A stretch of DNA of 27,423 nt from JACROF01 sp964533055 (GTDB lineage: Bacteria > Patescibacteriota > Microgenomatia > Levybacterales > UBA12049), in the NCBI GenBank assembly GCA_964533055.1, contig CAZHKZ010000012.1, positions 1 to 27,423 on the forward strand, given 5' to 3'. The position numbers and the translations under genes are program-made. The stretch's first letter is position 1; each line of letters starts with the position of its first letter. The notes under the pieces are model-generated. The model was not told where the DNA came from. It was given only the letters and a program-made list of their open reading frames with translations, and made no database searches. Below, in pieces: positions 14,497 through 21,955 of this stretch.

Positions 14497-16656
14497 ATGA
14501 AAAAGAAGGTCATCGTTAAAAAGAAAGCTCATAAAGTCCACTTTCGGCTTCCCAAAAAGTTCCTCATTCCACTTATCTTACTTGGAATTCTCTTTATACC
14601 TTTCTATATTTTTATCCTCAAAGATCTCCCCTCGCCTTCTCGACTACCAACTGCATCACTTCCTCAATCAACCAAGATCTATGACCGAAACCACACACTA
14701 CTGTATACGATCTATTCACAAAAAAATCAGTCTTTCGTCAAACTCTCAGACATCCCACTTCATGTACGTAACGCTACTATCTCAATTGAAGACAAGACTT
14801 TCTATCAACATGGAGCTATCGATCTACGTGGAATTGTCCGCGCTGGATATGCAACACTCTTTAAAAAAGATCTCCAGGGCGGATCAACTCTCACCCAACA
14901 GCTAGTCAAAACATCTTTACTTTCGCCTGAGAGAACGATTCAAAGAAAGGTAAAAGAGATAGTCCTCTCTTTTGTAACCGAACTGCTCTATTCCAAAGAT
15001 GAAATTTTGGAGATGTATCTAAATCAGGTACCTTATGGAGGGACATCCTATGGCATAGACGCTGCTGCCACGACATACTTTGGGAAAAGCGTTAAGGATC
15101 TTTCCCTCGCACAGAGCGCACTCCTGGTCGGACTGCCAGAATCTCCGACAACATACTCACCATATGGTTCCCATCCTGAGTATGCTAAGCAAAGACAAAA
15201 AGAGATTCTAAATGCGATGCTTGAACAAAAATACATTACAAAAGAGCAGAGGGATAAAGCACTCAGAGAGCCACTTGCCTATAAAAAAATCACCAATCCA
15301 ATTAAAGCTCCTCACTTTGTTCTTTACGTCAAGGATCTCCTCGTTAAAAAGTACGGGGTAAAAACAGTTGAGCAAGGAGGACTGACTGTCATAACAAGTC
15401 TTGATATGAACACGCAAAATTTCGCACAAAAGACAGTCACAGACGAGATAGATGGTCTATCAAATCTCACTGTTGGCAACGGAGCTGCCGTTGTTACCAA
15501 TCCAGGAACTGGCGAAATCCTGGCGATGGTTGGGAGTAGAGACTATTTTGACAATTCACATGATGGCAATGTAAATGTCACACTTGCCCATCGCCAGCCT
15601 GGATCCTCTATCAAACCTATCAACTATGCTACGGGACTGATCAAGGGATATACTGCTGCAACACCATTTGTCGATCGAGCAATATGTTTTCCAAATCCAC
15701 CACAAAAGCCCTATTGTCCCAAAAACTATGATGGAAAATATCATGGTGTGATGCAGATGAGATTTGCCCTAGCAAACTCAATTAATACTTCAGCAGTCCA
15801 GATGCTCAAACTTAATGGTATCGATGCAATGATAGCAACTGCCTCAGCGATGGGAATTACTTCGTACAAGAATAAGGATGACTATGGTCTATCCCTTACT
15901 CTAGGTGGAGGTGAGGTGACGATGCTTGAAATGGCAACGGCCTATGGTGTCTTTGCCAATCTGGGCTACAGAATAGATCTTCATCCCATTCTCAAAGTCA
16001 CCGACAATCAAAACAGAATTCTTGAAGAATACACTCCCCCAGACAGCCCGATCTTTGGCAAAAGAGCGATACCATCTGGCGTCGCGTTTATCATCAGTGA
16101 TATTCTGTCTGATAATAAGGCTCGCACCATGGCATTTGGACCCAACTCTCAGCTATTCATGGGTAAAGATGTCAAAGTCTCGGTCAAAACGGGTACAACT
16201 AATGACTATCGAGACAACTGGACAATTGGCTATACTCCATCATTTGTCGTAGCAACCTGGGTAGGCAACAACGATAATACACCAATGAGCAACATTGTCT
16301 CGGGAGTTACTGGAGCAGCACCAATCTGGCACAAAATCTCCACGTTTATGCTCGAACATTATCCTGCAGTCGAGATGTCAATTCCAGACGATGTCATCGG
16401 CAAAAATATCTGCTCCACTTCAGGACTCATCCCAAGTACAGGCGGGTGCCCAACAAGGTTTGAATACTTCCTTAAAAATTCCTTGCCAAAAAAGCTCGAT
16501 GCCTCAAAACAGAAAGTATTTATCGATAAGGGCACTGGGGATATCGCAAAACCCGGACAAACTGATAATGTTGAAGAGCGTGAAGAGATGATCATCACAG
16601 ATCCACTTGGCAATAAATACTGTACGTCTTGTGCTAGAACGACTCCCAATCCTTGA
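14497..16656 (+). CDS. Class A penicillin-binding protein (glycosyltransferase/transpeptidase), copy 1
   Basis: 719 aa. It polymerises lipid II glycan and cross-links the stem peptides outside the membrane. A very basic N-terminus (KKKVIVKKK) precedes one membrane span (about 22-42). The GT51 domain has ISIEDKTFYQHGAIDLRG (catalytic Glu98), GGSTLTQQLVK (128-138) and EMYLNQVPYGG (172-182). The transpeptidase has SSIK (catalytic Ser370, Lys373), SIN (428-430) and KTGT (564-567), all intact. The tail has four Cys (NICSTSGLIPSTGGCP, CTSCAR). It is a paralogue of the PBP gene downstream, with a small membrane protein between. Divergent from CvpA-CAP. Confidence 0.95.
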   Translation: MKKKVIVKKKAHKVHFRLPKKFLIPLILLGILFIPFYIFILKDLPSPSRLPTASLPQSTKIYDRNHTLLYTIYSQKNQSFVKLSDIPLHVRNATISIEDKTFYQHGAIDLRGIVRAGYATLFKKDLQGGSTLTQQLVKTSLLSPERTIQRKVKEIVLSFVTELLYSKDEILEMYLNQVPYGGTSYGIDAAATTYFGKSVKDLSLAQSALLVGLPESPTTYSPYGSHPEYAKQRQKEILNAMLEQKYITKEQRDKALREPLAYKKITNPIKAPHFVLYVKDLLVKKYGVKTVEQGGLTVITSLDMNTQNFAQKTVTDEIDGLSNLTVGNGAAVVTNPGTGEILAMVGSRDYFDNSHDGNVNVTLAHRQPGSSIKPINYATGLIKGYTAATPFVDRAICFPNPPQKPYCPKNYDGKYHGVMQMRFALANSINTSAVQMLKLNGIDAMIATASAMGITSYKNKDDYGLSLTLGGGEVTMLEMATAYGVFANLGYRIDLHPILKVTDNQNRILEEYTPPDSPIFGKRAIPSGVAFIISDILSDNKARTMAFGPNSQLFMGKDVKVSVKTGTTNDYRDNWTIGYTPSFVVATWVGNNDNTPMSNIVSGVTGAAPIWHKISTFMLEHYPAVEMSIPDDVIGKNICSTSGLIPSTGGCPTRFEYFLKNSLPKKLDASKQKVFIDKGTGDIAKPGQTDNVEEREEMIITDPLGNKYCTSCARTTPNP

Positions 16657-16681
16657 CAGTGAGCCGTCCGCCTCCTACCAT
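16653..16681 (+). promoter_or_regulatory. Candidate promoter of the small membrane protein gene
   Basis: TTGACA (16653-16658), 17-base spacer, TACCAT (16676-16681), 9 bases before the ATG at 16691. The -35 overlaps the stop codon of the first PBP gene. Confidence 0.45.
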
Positions 16682-16690
16682 AGAATTGTC

Positions 16691-16867
16691 ATGGAAACAC
16701 CCAGCACTTCTCCATCAACTCAAACAGAGCCATCACTTCCAACAGAAACGCCTCTTAATGCGCGTGAAAGTAAGAAATCAATGTATCTTATAGCCGGAAT
16801 TATTGTGGCACTGCTTCTCTGCCTTACACTATCATTCCTCCTTCTCTCACAAATACTTTCTTTCTAA
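16691..16867 (+). CDS. Small single-span membrane protein
   Basis: 58 aa from the ATG at 16691; an upstream in-frame start at 16607 would lie inside the PBP gene and add an unlikely N-terminus. Residues 1-28 are Ser/Thr/Pro/Glu-rich (METPSTSPSTQTEPSLPTE), then ARESKKS and one hydrophobic span (about 33-57, YLIAGIIVALLLCLTLSFLLL) running to the C-terminus. With N-terminal positive charges next to the span, it is probably a tail-anchored protein with its N-terminus inside. Its place between two PBP genes and the promoter in front support a real gene. Function unknown; a PBP accessory role is only a guess. Confidence 0.6.
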   Translation: METPSTSPSTQTEPSLPTETPLNARESKKSMYLIAGIIVALLLCLTLSFLLLSQILSF

Positions 16868-16905
16868 AAATACTTCAGCCCCTTCTCAAATGATGCGTCC
16901 TTTAG

Positions 16906-16911
16906 TATAAT
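16906..16911 (+). promoter_or_regulatory. Candidate -10 of the second PBP gene
   Basis: TATAAT, predicted start near 16918, giving a leader of about 57 bases. The leader contains GTGTCCTGACAC (16935-16946) and a run of seven T at 16956-16962; no Shine-Dalgarno is visible. The -35 is weak. Confidence 0.5.
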
Positions 16912-16974
16912 CTGGCCATCCCTGTCCGAGACCCGTGTCCTGACACAGTTGTGCCTTTTTTTGTCGTAAAGTAT

Positions 16975-19230
16975 ATGAAAAAAACTATTCTTCATCCAAT
17001 ATTCTTTTTACTTAGTCAAATAGCCATGCTTTTTATTAGTATTGGAGATCTTGTCATAGCTACAATCAGCTTCTTTCACAAGAGATCTCTTTCATTGATG
17101 AAAAAAGTCTCCAAGAAGGTATCGCCACGAACTAAGAAAAATCGTGCCTACTATAACTCGTATACGAATGCAGGTGTGACCCTTTATCAAAAACCAACTC
17201 CAAAAAAAGTACCAGTTAAAAAAACAAAGAAAAAGAAATCTTCTAAGAAAAAAACAGCAATGTCAGTTGGGGTAAAGATTCGCTACTTCGTTGTGGGAAT
17301 TGTTTTCTCATGCCTCTTCATTTTTATTCCATTGGTCACAATGCTTTTTCTGCAAGAGCTTCCTCATCCAAAAGAACTTTCAACCAGACAAATTCAACAG
17401 ACATCAAAGATCTACGATCGCAATGGAACGCTGCTTTATGAAATCTACGCAAATCAAAATAGAACAATCGTCCCACTTTCGACAATTCCAAAATCACTTA
17501 AAAATGCCACTCTTGCGATTGAAGATAAGAATTTCTATCAACACCCAGGCTTTGATATCTCAGCAATTCTGAGAGCAATTAATCAAAACAGTAAGGGCCA
17601 AGCAGTCCAAGGAGGCTCTACCATCACCCAACAACTGATTAAGTCGTCAATGCTCACACCAGAACAGAGTATTACAAGAAAATTAAAAGAGATCGTCCTG
17701 GCCTTCTGGGCAGAGCGCCTCTATAGCAAAGATGAGATCTTGGGGATGTACTTCAATCAAATCCCATATGGCGGAACGGCTTGGGGAGTTGAAGCTGCCT
17801 CTGAGGTCTATTTCAATAAATCAGTTCATCAACTCAACCTAGCAGAATCAGCCTTCTTGGCCGGACTCACCCAAGCCCCAAGTGAGTATTCTCCATTCAC
17901 AGAAGACGAGTCGCGTTGGAAGAATAGACAAAAAGAAGTGCTTAGTCGTATGGTCGCACTCCACTATATCTCACAAAGAGAAGCGGATGAGGCATCAAAG
18001 CAGAAATTGGCCTTTAATGAACCAACAGTCGCACTTAAGGCACCCCACTTTGTAAATTACGTAAAAGACTTCTTAATCAAAAAATATGGTCTTGCCCTTG
18101 TGGAAAGGGGCGGACTTATCGTCACAACAAGTCTTGATCTTAAGCTACAGGAAAAAGCTCAGCGAATTGTTGCAGATGAAATTGGTAAGGATGGATACCT
18201 CAACATTAGCAATGGCGCAGCAGTAATTGCAGATCCAAAAACTGGAGATATTTTAGCGATGGTGGGGAGTAAGAATTTTTATGATGCAGAGAGTGGAAAC
18301 GTCAATCTCGCCACATCACTACGCCAACCAGGATCGACTGTAAAAGTAATCACGTATGCGGCTGCACTATCAAACGGACTCAGCGCTGCATCAGTTCTGG
18401 ATGATACTCCTGTCACATATACAGTTCCTGGCGGGCAGAGCTACTCCCCCGTAAATTACGATGGGAAATATCGAGGAAGAGTTCCACTTCGACTTGCCCT
18501 TGCCAACTCACTTAACATTCCTGCTGTAAGAACACTACAGCAAGTTGGAGTTCCAACAATGATCAGACTTGCTCGAGACATGGGTATCTCAAGCTGGAAT
18601 GAACCCGACTCTTCATATGGACTCTCAACAACACTTGGGTCATCTGAAGTGACAATGCTGGATATGGTATCTATCAATAGCACTCTCGCAAATGAAGGGA
18701 GAAAGATTCCGCTAAACCCAATTCTTAAAATCACTGATTATAAGGGAGACGTTGTTGAGGAGAAAAAACCAATGCAGGGTGAACAAATCCTTCAACAGGG
18801 CGTTGCCTTTATCATCAATGATATTCTCGCTGACAATGCGGCTAGATCACTCGCCTTCGGACCCAACTCTCCGCTCTCAATTCCTGGTCAAACAGTCTCA
18901 GTCAAAACAGGTACTACAGACAACAAGCGCGATAACTGGACAAACGGATATACACAAGACATCGTTGTGAGTGTCTGGGTCGGAAATAATAACAATGCAC
19001 CCATGAACCCATCTCTGGCTTCTGGCATTACTGGAGCAGCACCTATTTGGAATCAACTTATGGTTATGATGCTAAAAGACAAACCATCAACAAAGCCTGA
19101 GATGCCAAGCGATGTTGTGGCACTTCCATGTGGAGCAAGAACTGAGTACTTCTTAACGGGAACGCAAAATACCTCTGGATGTAAACTCAGCTTTCCGTCT
19201 CTAACTATCTCTCCAACTAAGACTCAATAA
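16975..19230 (+). CDS. Class A penicillin-binding protein, copy 2, with extra N-terminal membrane segment
   Basis: 751 aa from the ATG at 16975; a GTG at 16951 is less likely. Residues 7-34 are hydrophobic, a strongly basic linker follows (35-102, including VKKTKKKKSSKKKT), then a second span (104-126). GT51 motifs are AIEDKNFYQHPGFD (Glu183), GGSTITQQLIK and GMYFNQIPYGG. The transpeptidase has STVK (Ser454, Lys457), SLN (512-514) and KTGT (644-647). Both enzymes appear intact. The first hydrophobic segment and linker are absent from copy 1, so localisation or partners may differ. The 3' end overlaps the convergent rpe gene by 14 bases. Confidence 0.95.
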   Translation: MKKTILHPIFFLLSQIAMLFISIGDLVIATISFFHKRSLSLMKKVSKKVSPRTKKNRAYYNSYTNAGVTLYQKPTPKKVPVKKTKKKKSSKKKTAMSVGVKIRYFVVGIVFSCLFIFIPLVTMLFLQELPHPKELSTRQIQQTSKIYDRNGTLLYEIYANQNRTIVPLSTIPKSLKNATLAIEDKNFYQHPGFDISAILRAINQNSKGQAVQGGSTITQQLIKSSMLTPEQSITRKLKEIVLAFWAERLYSKDEILGMYFNQIPYGGTAWGVEAASEVYFNKSVHQLNLAESAFLAGLTQAPSEYSPFTEDESRWKNRQKEVLSRMVALHYISQREADEASKQKLAFNEPTVALKAPHFVNYVKDFLIKKYGLALVERGGLIVTTSLDLKLQEKAQRIVADEIGKDGYLNISNGAAVIADPKTGDILAMVGSKNFYDAESGNVNLATSLRQPGSTVKVITYAAALSNGLSAASVLDDTPVTYTVPGGQSYSPVNYDGKYRGRVPLRLALANSLNIPAVRTLQQVGVPTMIRLARDMGISSWNEPDSSYGLSTTLGSSEVTMLDMVSINSTLANEGRKIPLNPILKITDYKGDVVEEKKPMQGEQILQQGVAFIINDILADNAARSLAFGPNSPLSIPGQTVSVKTGTTDNKRDNWTNGYTQDIVVSVWVGNNNNAPMNPSLASGITGAAPIWNQLMVMMLKDKPSTKPEMPSDVVALPCGARTEYFLTGTQNTSGCKLSFPSLTISPTKTQ

Positions 19231-19855
19231 CTCGAAGCAATTTTTGATACTGGATCTTCGGATCTTCCTCTTGCCAAAAAAGATAGCTCGTTGACACAAA
19301 CCGAGTTGCACCAGCACTATAACATTCCTTAATCGTCTTATCTGTGATCCCTCCATCAACTTCTAGCTCTAGAAAATCATTCCTCTGCCTAAGTGCCCTG
19401 ACTTTGTCGAGTGCTCGGGACTGAAATGACTGCCCTGACAGACCAGCTTTACACATCATAATCAGCACTGCATCCAAATCTTCATAAGAGACCTTAATCT
19501 CATCAATTTGTGTATCAATATCTAGTGCCAGTCCAACTTCTCCTAATTCCTGAGCTATAGCAACAAACTCTGCTTGGTCAGGCATCTGCTCAATATGACC
19601 AATAAATCGTCTGATCCCTGACCCACTCCACGCATCTAGATACTGGATTGGATCCTTAACCATCATATGAAGTTCAAAAAAAATGTCTTTAGAGTATGAC
19701 GTAAACGGAGTTGGATCAAAAAAATTCCTAGAGTCTGCGAAAGATTCATCGATAAGATCTATATGAACCTTTTTTGCAAATGAAGAAACTTGATGTAGTC
19801 TTTTCTCAATATCCTCCCATGACTTCTCCAGTACTCCTGGGAGAACTTCATGCAT
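19217..19855 (-). CDS. rpe: Ribulose-phosphate 3-epimerase-like protein (divergent)
   Basis: 212 aa from the ATG at 19855, which overlaps the rpiB stop by 8 bases and follows GGAG at a 10-base gap; a longer start inside rpiB is unlikely. The family interconverts ribulose-5-phosphate and xylulose-5-phosphate in a TIM barrel. The four metal/acid-base residues are kept: His31 and Asp33 (VHIDLID), His63 (ELHMMV) and Asp167 (EVDGGI). The usual N-terminal SILSADF and the phosphate-loop GSAIF are changed (here PGVLEKSWE and STSYLF), so substrate preference may differ. Last gene of the pfkB-rpiB-rpe unit. Confidence 0.78.
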   Translation of the reverse strand: MHEVLPGVLEKSWEDIEKRLHQVSSFAKKVHIDLIDESFADSRNFFDPTPFTSYSKDIFFELHMMVKDPIQYLDAWSGSGIRRFIGHIEQMPDQAEFVAIAQELGEVGLALDIDTQIDEIKVSYEDLDAVLIMMCKAGLSGQSFQSRALDKVRALRQRNDFLELEVDGGITDKTIKECYSAGATRFVSTSYLFWQEEDPKIQYQKLLRVIES

Positions 19856-20294
19856 GAGTTTCAAGCTCCTTAATTTTTGCAATTCTTCGAGAATATCTCT
19901 CGTCAATTGAAAATGCGGTTGTCAAAAAGGCCTCAACGAATTCTTGCGCATCTTCAATTCCTTTCGTATCTGCGCTCAAACAAAGAACATTGATATCTTC
20001 ATCATGTCTGGAAATTCGTATCTCATCAACATCGTGACCAACTGCAGCACGTATACCAGGAATTTTATTTGCTGCAATCGCCATTCCAATACCGCTCCCA
20101 CATATAAGAATTGCCCTCGCCTCTGGCTGCCCGACCAGGTGGGTACACGCCCTCTTTGCATAATCAACGAAATCATCACCCGTTGCCATAGAATCGGCCC
20201 CCACATCAATCACTTCGCCGTATTTTGCTATCACAACTTTAAGATCCTCTTTCAATTCAAAACCTCTATGATCTGCTCCTAGATATAATTTCAT
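19848..20294 (-). CDS. rpiB: Ribose-5-phosphate isomerase B
   Basis: 148 aa, normal size. It interconverts ribose-5-phosphate and ribulose-5-phosphate. The N-terminus LYLGADHRGFELK carries the Asp8-His9 signature, and the catalytic CGSGIGMAIAANK has Cys65. GIRAAVGHDVDEIRISRHDEDINVLCL matches the subunit-interface region of the family, with Asp-Glu in place of the usual Ala-rich stretch. The related LacAB/AlsB isomerases share these motifs and cannot be fully excluded. The start ATG overlaps the pfkB stop by 4 bases and follows GGAGG at a 10-base gap. It supplies the substrate of the neighbouring epimerase. Confidence 0.92.
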   Translation of the reverse strand: MKLYLGADHRGFELKEDLKVVIAKYGEVIDVGADSMATGDDFVDYAKRACTHLVGQPEARAILICGSGIGMAIAANKIPGIRAAVGHDVDEIRISRHDEDINVLCLSADTKGIEDAQEFVEAFLTTAFSIDERYSRRIAKIKELETHA

Positions 20295-21229
20295 CGTACT
20301 TGAGCCTCCATCCGCTCCCTGTGCAACAATCCAGTCTGCGCACCGACACTTCCAATGGCTCCAACACTATTATACATACCCCACTCCATTGCCTCACGAA
20401 TTGGCTTTTTGAGGATATATGCAGCCAAAAATCCCGATGCAAAGGCATCTCCTGCCCCTGTTCTCTCAACAACTGTTGCCTTTTTGCTACCGAGATGAAA
20501 AAACTTCCCTGTCTCATCGACTGAGTAAGCTCCTCTTTCCCCATCTGTGACGACGGGGAGCATTACCCCTTTATGGAGCAATGCTCTTACCAAATCTAGA
20601 TCACTTTTATGCTCACCCACAATACAAATCGCCTCTTCTTTATTTACAAAAAGTATCTCGACAAACGGTAGGATGTGAGAGAAAGATGCTAAGCCTTGCT
20701 CAAGCTGCACTGATCCTGGGTTAAAAGCGAGACGAATTTTCTTCTCTTGCGCAAGTGCTCCAATCTTCTCATACACATGCCTCCAGCTCTCGCCTAGTGA
20801 AGTAAGGTATACCCACTCTGTCTCAAAATCAAAGTTAAAATTATGCTCATGCTTTTGATGCGTTGTGAAGAGAGTACGATCCTGGTGGAAATTAAGCGCG
20901 ATACTGATAGAAGTCTGCCCATTTGAAAAGAGCACATGCTCAGTCTGAATCCCTTCATTTTTTAGATCATTACTAATTTTTTGCGAGAACTCATCTTTTG
21001 CAAGCTCGGCCATGATGCCACTCTCTATTCCAAGTCTTTTAAGACCAACTGCAACATTTGCAGCATTTCCACCCAAAAATGGGTCACAATTATCAAGAAG
21101 GATTTTTGCGCCTTGTGGAAGGCATATTCTTTTAGATTCGCTGTCGTAAGATACAACACTCTCTTCGTGGCGAATCTGGAGGAAGAGATCAAGTACGGCG
21201 TTACCAAGGGTCAGGACAGTTGTGCGCAT
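20291..21229 (-). CDS. PfkB-family (ribokinase-like) sugar kinase
   Basis: 312 aa. PfkB signature 1 is FLGGNAANVAVGLKRLG (51-67). Signature 2 is ERTGAGDAFASGFLAAY (255-271) with catalytic base Asp261 and the anion hole formed by GAGD. TDGERGAYS (228-236) is the typical ATP-binding turn. The family phosphorylates sugars, nucleosides or sugar phosphates. Sharing an operon with rpiB and rpe points to a pentose or pentose-phosphate substrate, for example ribose or ribulose, by inference. No sugar transporter gene is in view. It follows the LytR_C gene by 17 bases but has a possible promoter inside that gene. Confidence 0.88.
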   Translation of the reverse strand: MRTTVLTLGNAVLDLFLQIRHEESVVSYDSESKRICLPQGAKILLDNCDPFLGGNAANVAVGLKRLGIESGIMAELAKDEFSQKISNDLKNEGIQTEHVLFSNGQTSISIALNFHQDRTLFTTHQKHEHNFNFDFETEWVYLTSLGESWRHVYEKIGALAQEKKIRLAFNPGSVQLEQGLASFSHILPFVEILFVNKEEAICIVGEHKSDLDLVRALLHKGVMLPVVTDGERGAYSVDETGKFFHLGSKKATVVERTGAGDAFASGFLAAYILKKPIREAMEWGMYNSVGAIGSVGAQTGLLHRERMEAQVR

Positions 21230-21246
21230 AGAAAAGAGGCTCGAAG

Positions 21247-21843
21247 TTAATTCGTGCCTACTATAACTATAGCATCTACATCCTCTGTCTCGGCAAGCGT
21301 TACTGTGCTCGCAGAAACGGTGTAATCTGCTGAAAGTGCACTCTTAAGCTTAGTGAGTCCAGCCTGCTTACTCTTTTTAATTTGGATTACTGTATCTGTA
21401 TAGTCAAAGTTATCTGCATTTCCAGTTGATGACACTGTGTAGCCATTATCTTTTAAGAGTGTCGCAACTGTCCCTGCAACTCCTTTTTCACCGGATCCGT
21501 TAAGAACTTTTATTGTAAGTGATCCTGCTACTGGAGTTGTCGCTGCATTTGTTGTTGGAGAAACTGCTGGAGTTGTCTTAGCTTTTGCTGTTGGAGTTGG
21601 GGTAGTATCTTTTTCTGCAGACTTTGATGCTTCCTCAGTAGGAGTTGGCTCCTCAGTTGGAGTAGCTTCCATTGTTGGAGTTGGGGTCACCTCTGGCTCA
21701 TTTGAAGAACTCAAAAGTTGATTACCTAGGAAGATTGCACCTGCAATGATAAGAATGAATACGCCTACATAAAGGAAAGCGCGCATTTTTTTATTTGGAG
21801 TGTTTTGCTTATTCGGACTAAATGCCGTGAACTGTTCATCCAT
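21247..21843 (-). CDS. LytR_C-domain membrane protein
   Basis: 198 aa from the ATG at 21843, chosen because GGAGG lies 11 bases upstream; a longer frame reaches 21939 through the promoter region and is unlikely. A cytoplasmic N-terminus (about 20 residues) is followed by one span (23-43, FLYVGVFILIIAGAIFLGNQL), a Thr/Pro/Glu stalk (about 50-105, EATPTEEPTPTEE), and a C-terminal LytR_C domain (SLTIKVLNGSGEKGVAGTVA, GNADNFDYTDTVIQ). The domain occurs in LytR-CpsA-Psr wall-polymer ligases but here stands without the catalytic domain, as in many CPR proteins. Probably a wall-associated binding protein. Divergent from the SpoIID gene. Confidence 0.85.
   Translation of the reverse strand: MDEQFTAFSPNKQNTPNKKMRAFLYVGVFILIIAGAIFLGNQLLSSSNEPEVTPTPTMEATPTEEPTPTEEASKSAEKDTTPTPTAKAKTTPAVSPTTNAATTPVAGSLTIKVLNGSGEKGVAGTVATLLKDNGYTVSSTGNADNFDYTDTVIQIKKSKQAGLTKLKSALSADYTVSASTVTLAETEDVDAIVIVGTN
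21266..21274 (-). promoter_or_regulatory. Possible internal promoter for pfkB-rpiB-rpe
   Basis: Minus strand TGCTATAGT (21274-21266) within the end of the LytR_C gene, 36 bases before the pfkB ATG. It would uncouple the sugar genes from LytR_C. Confidence 0.35.
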
Positions 21844-21882
21844 AACTGCCTGATCCTCCAGGCATATACCCGAAGTATTTGA

Positions 21883-21891
21883 AGTGTACCA
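21883..21891 (-). promoter_or_regulatory. Candidate extended -10 promoter of the LytR_C gene
   Basis: Minus strand TGGTACACT (21891-21883), giving a leader of about 32 bases that carries a GGAGG ribosome site. Confidence 0.45.
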
Positions 21892-21940
21892 TAGATTTAA
21901 CGATTTGCAAGTATTAACAGTCCAATCTCTTGCATGCATC

Positions 21941-21949
21941 TGTTATAAT
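21941..21949 (+). promoter_or_regulatory. Extended -10 promoter of the SpoIID gene, predicted leaderless
   Basis: TGTTATAAT (TGn plus perfect TATAAT at 21944-21949), six bases (ATTTTT), then ATG at 21956. The -35 is poor, as expected for an extended -10 promoter. Confidence 0.65.
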
Positions 21950-21955
21950 ATTTTT

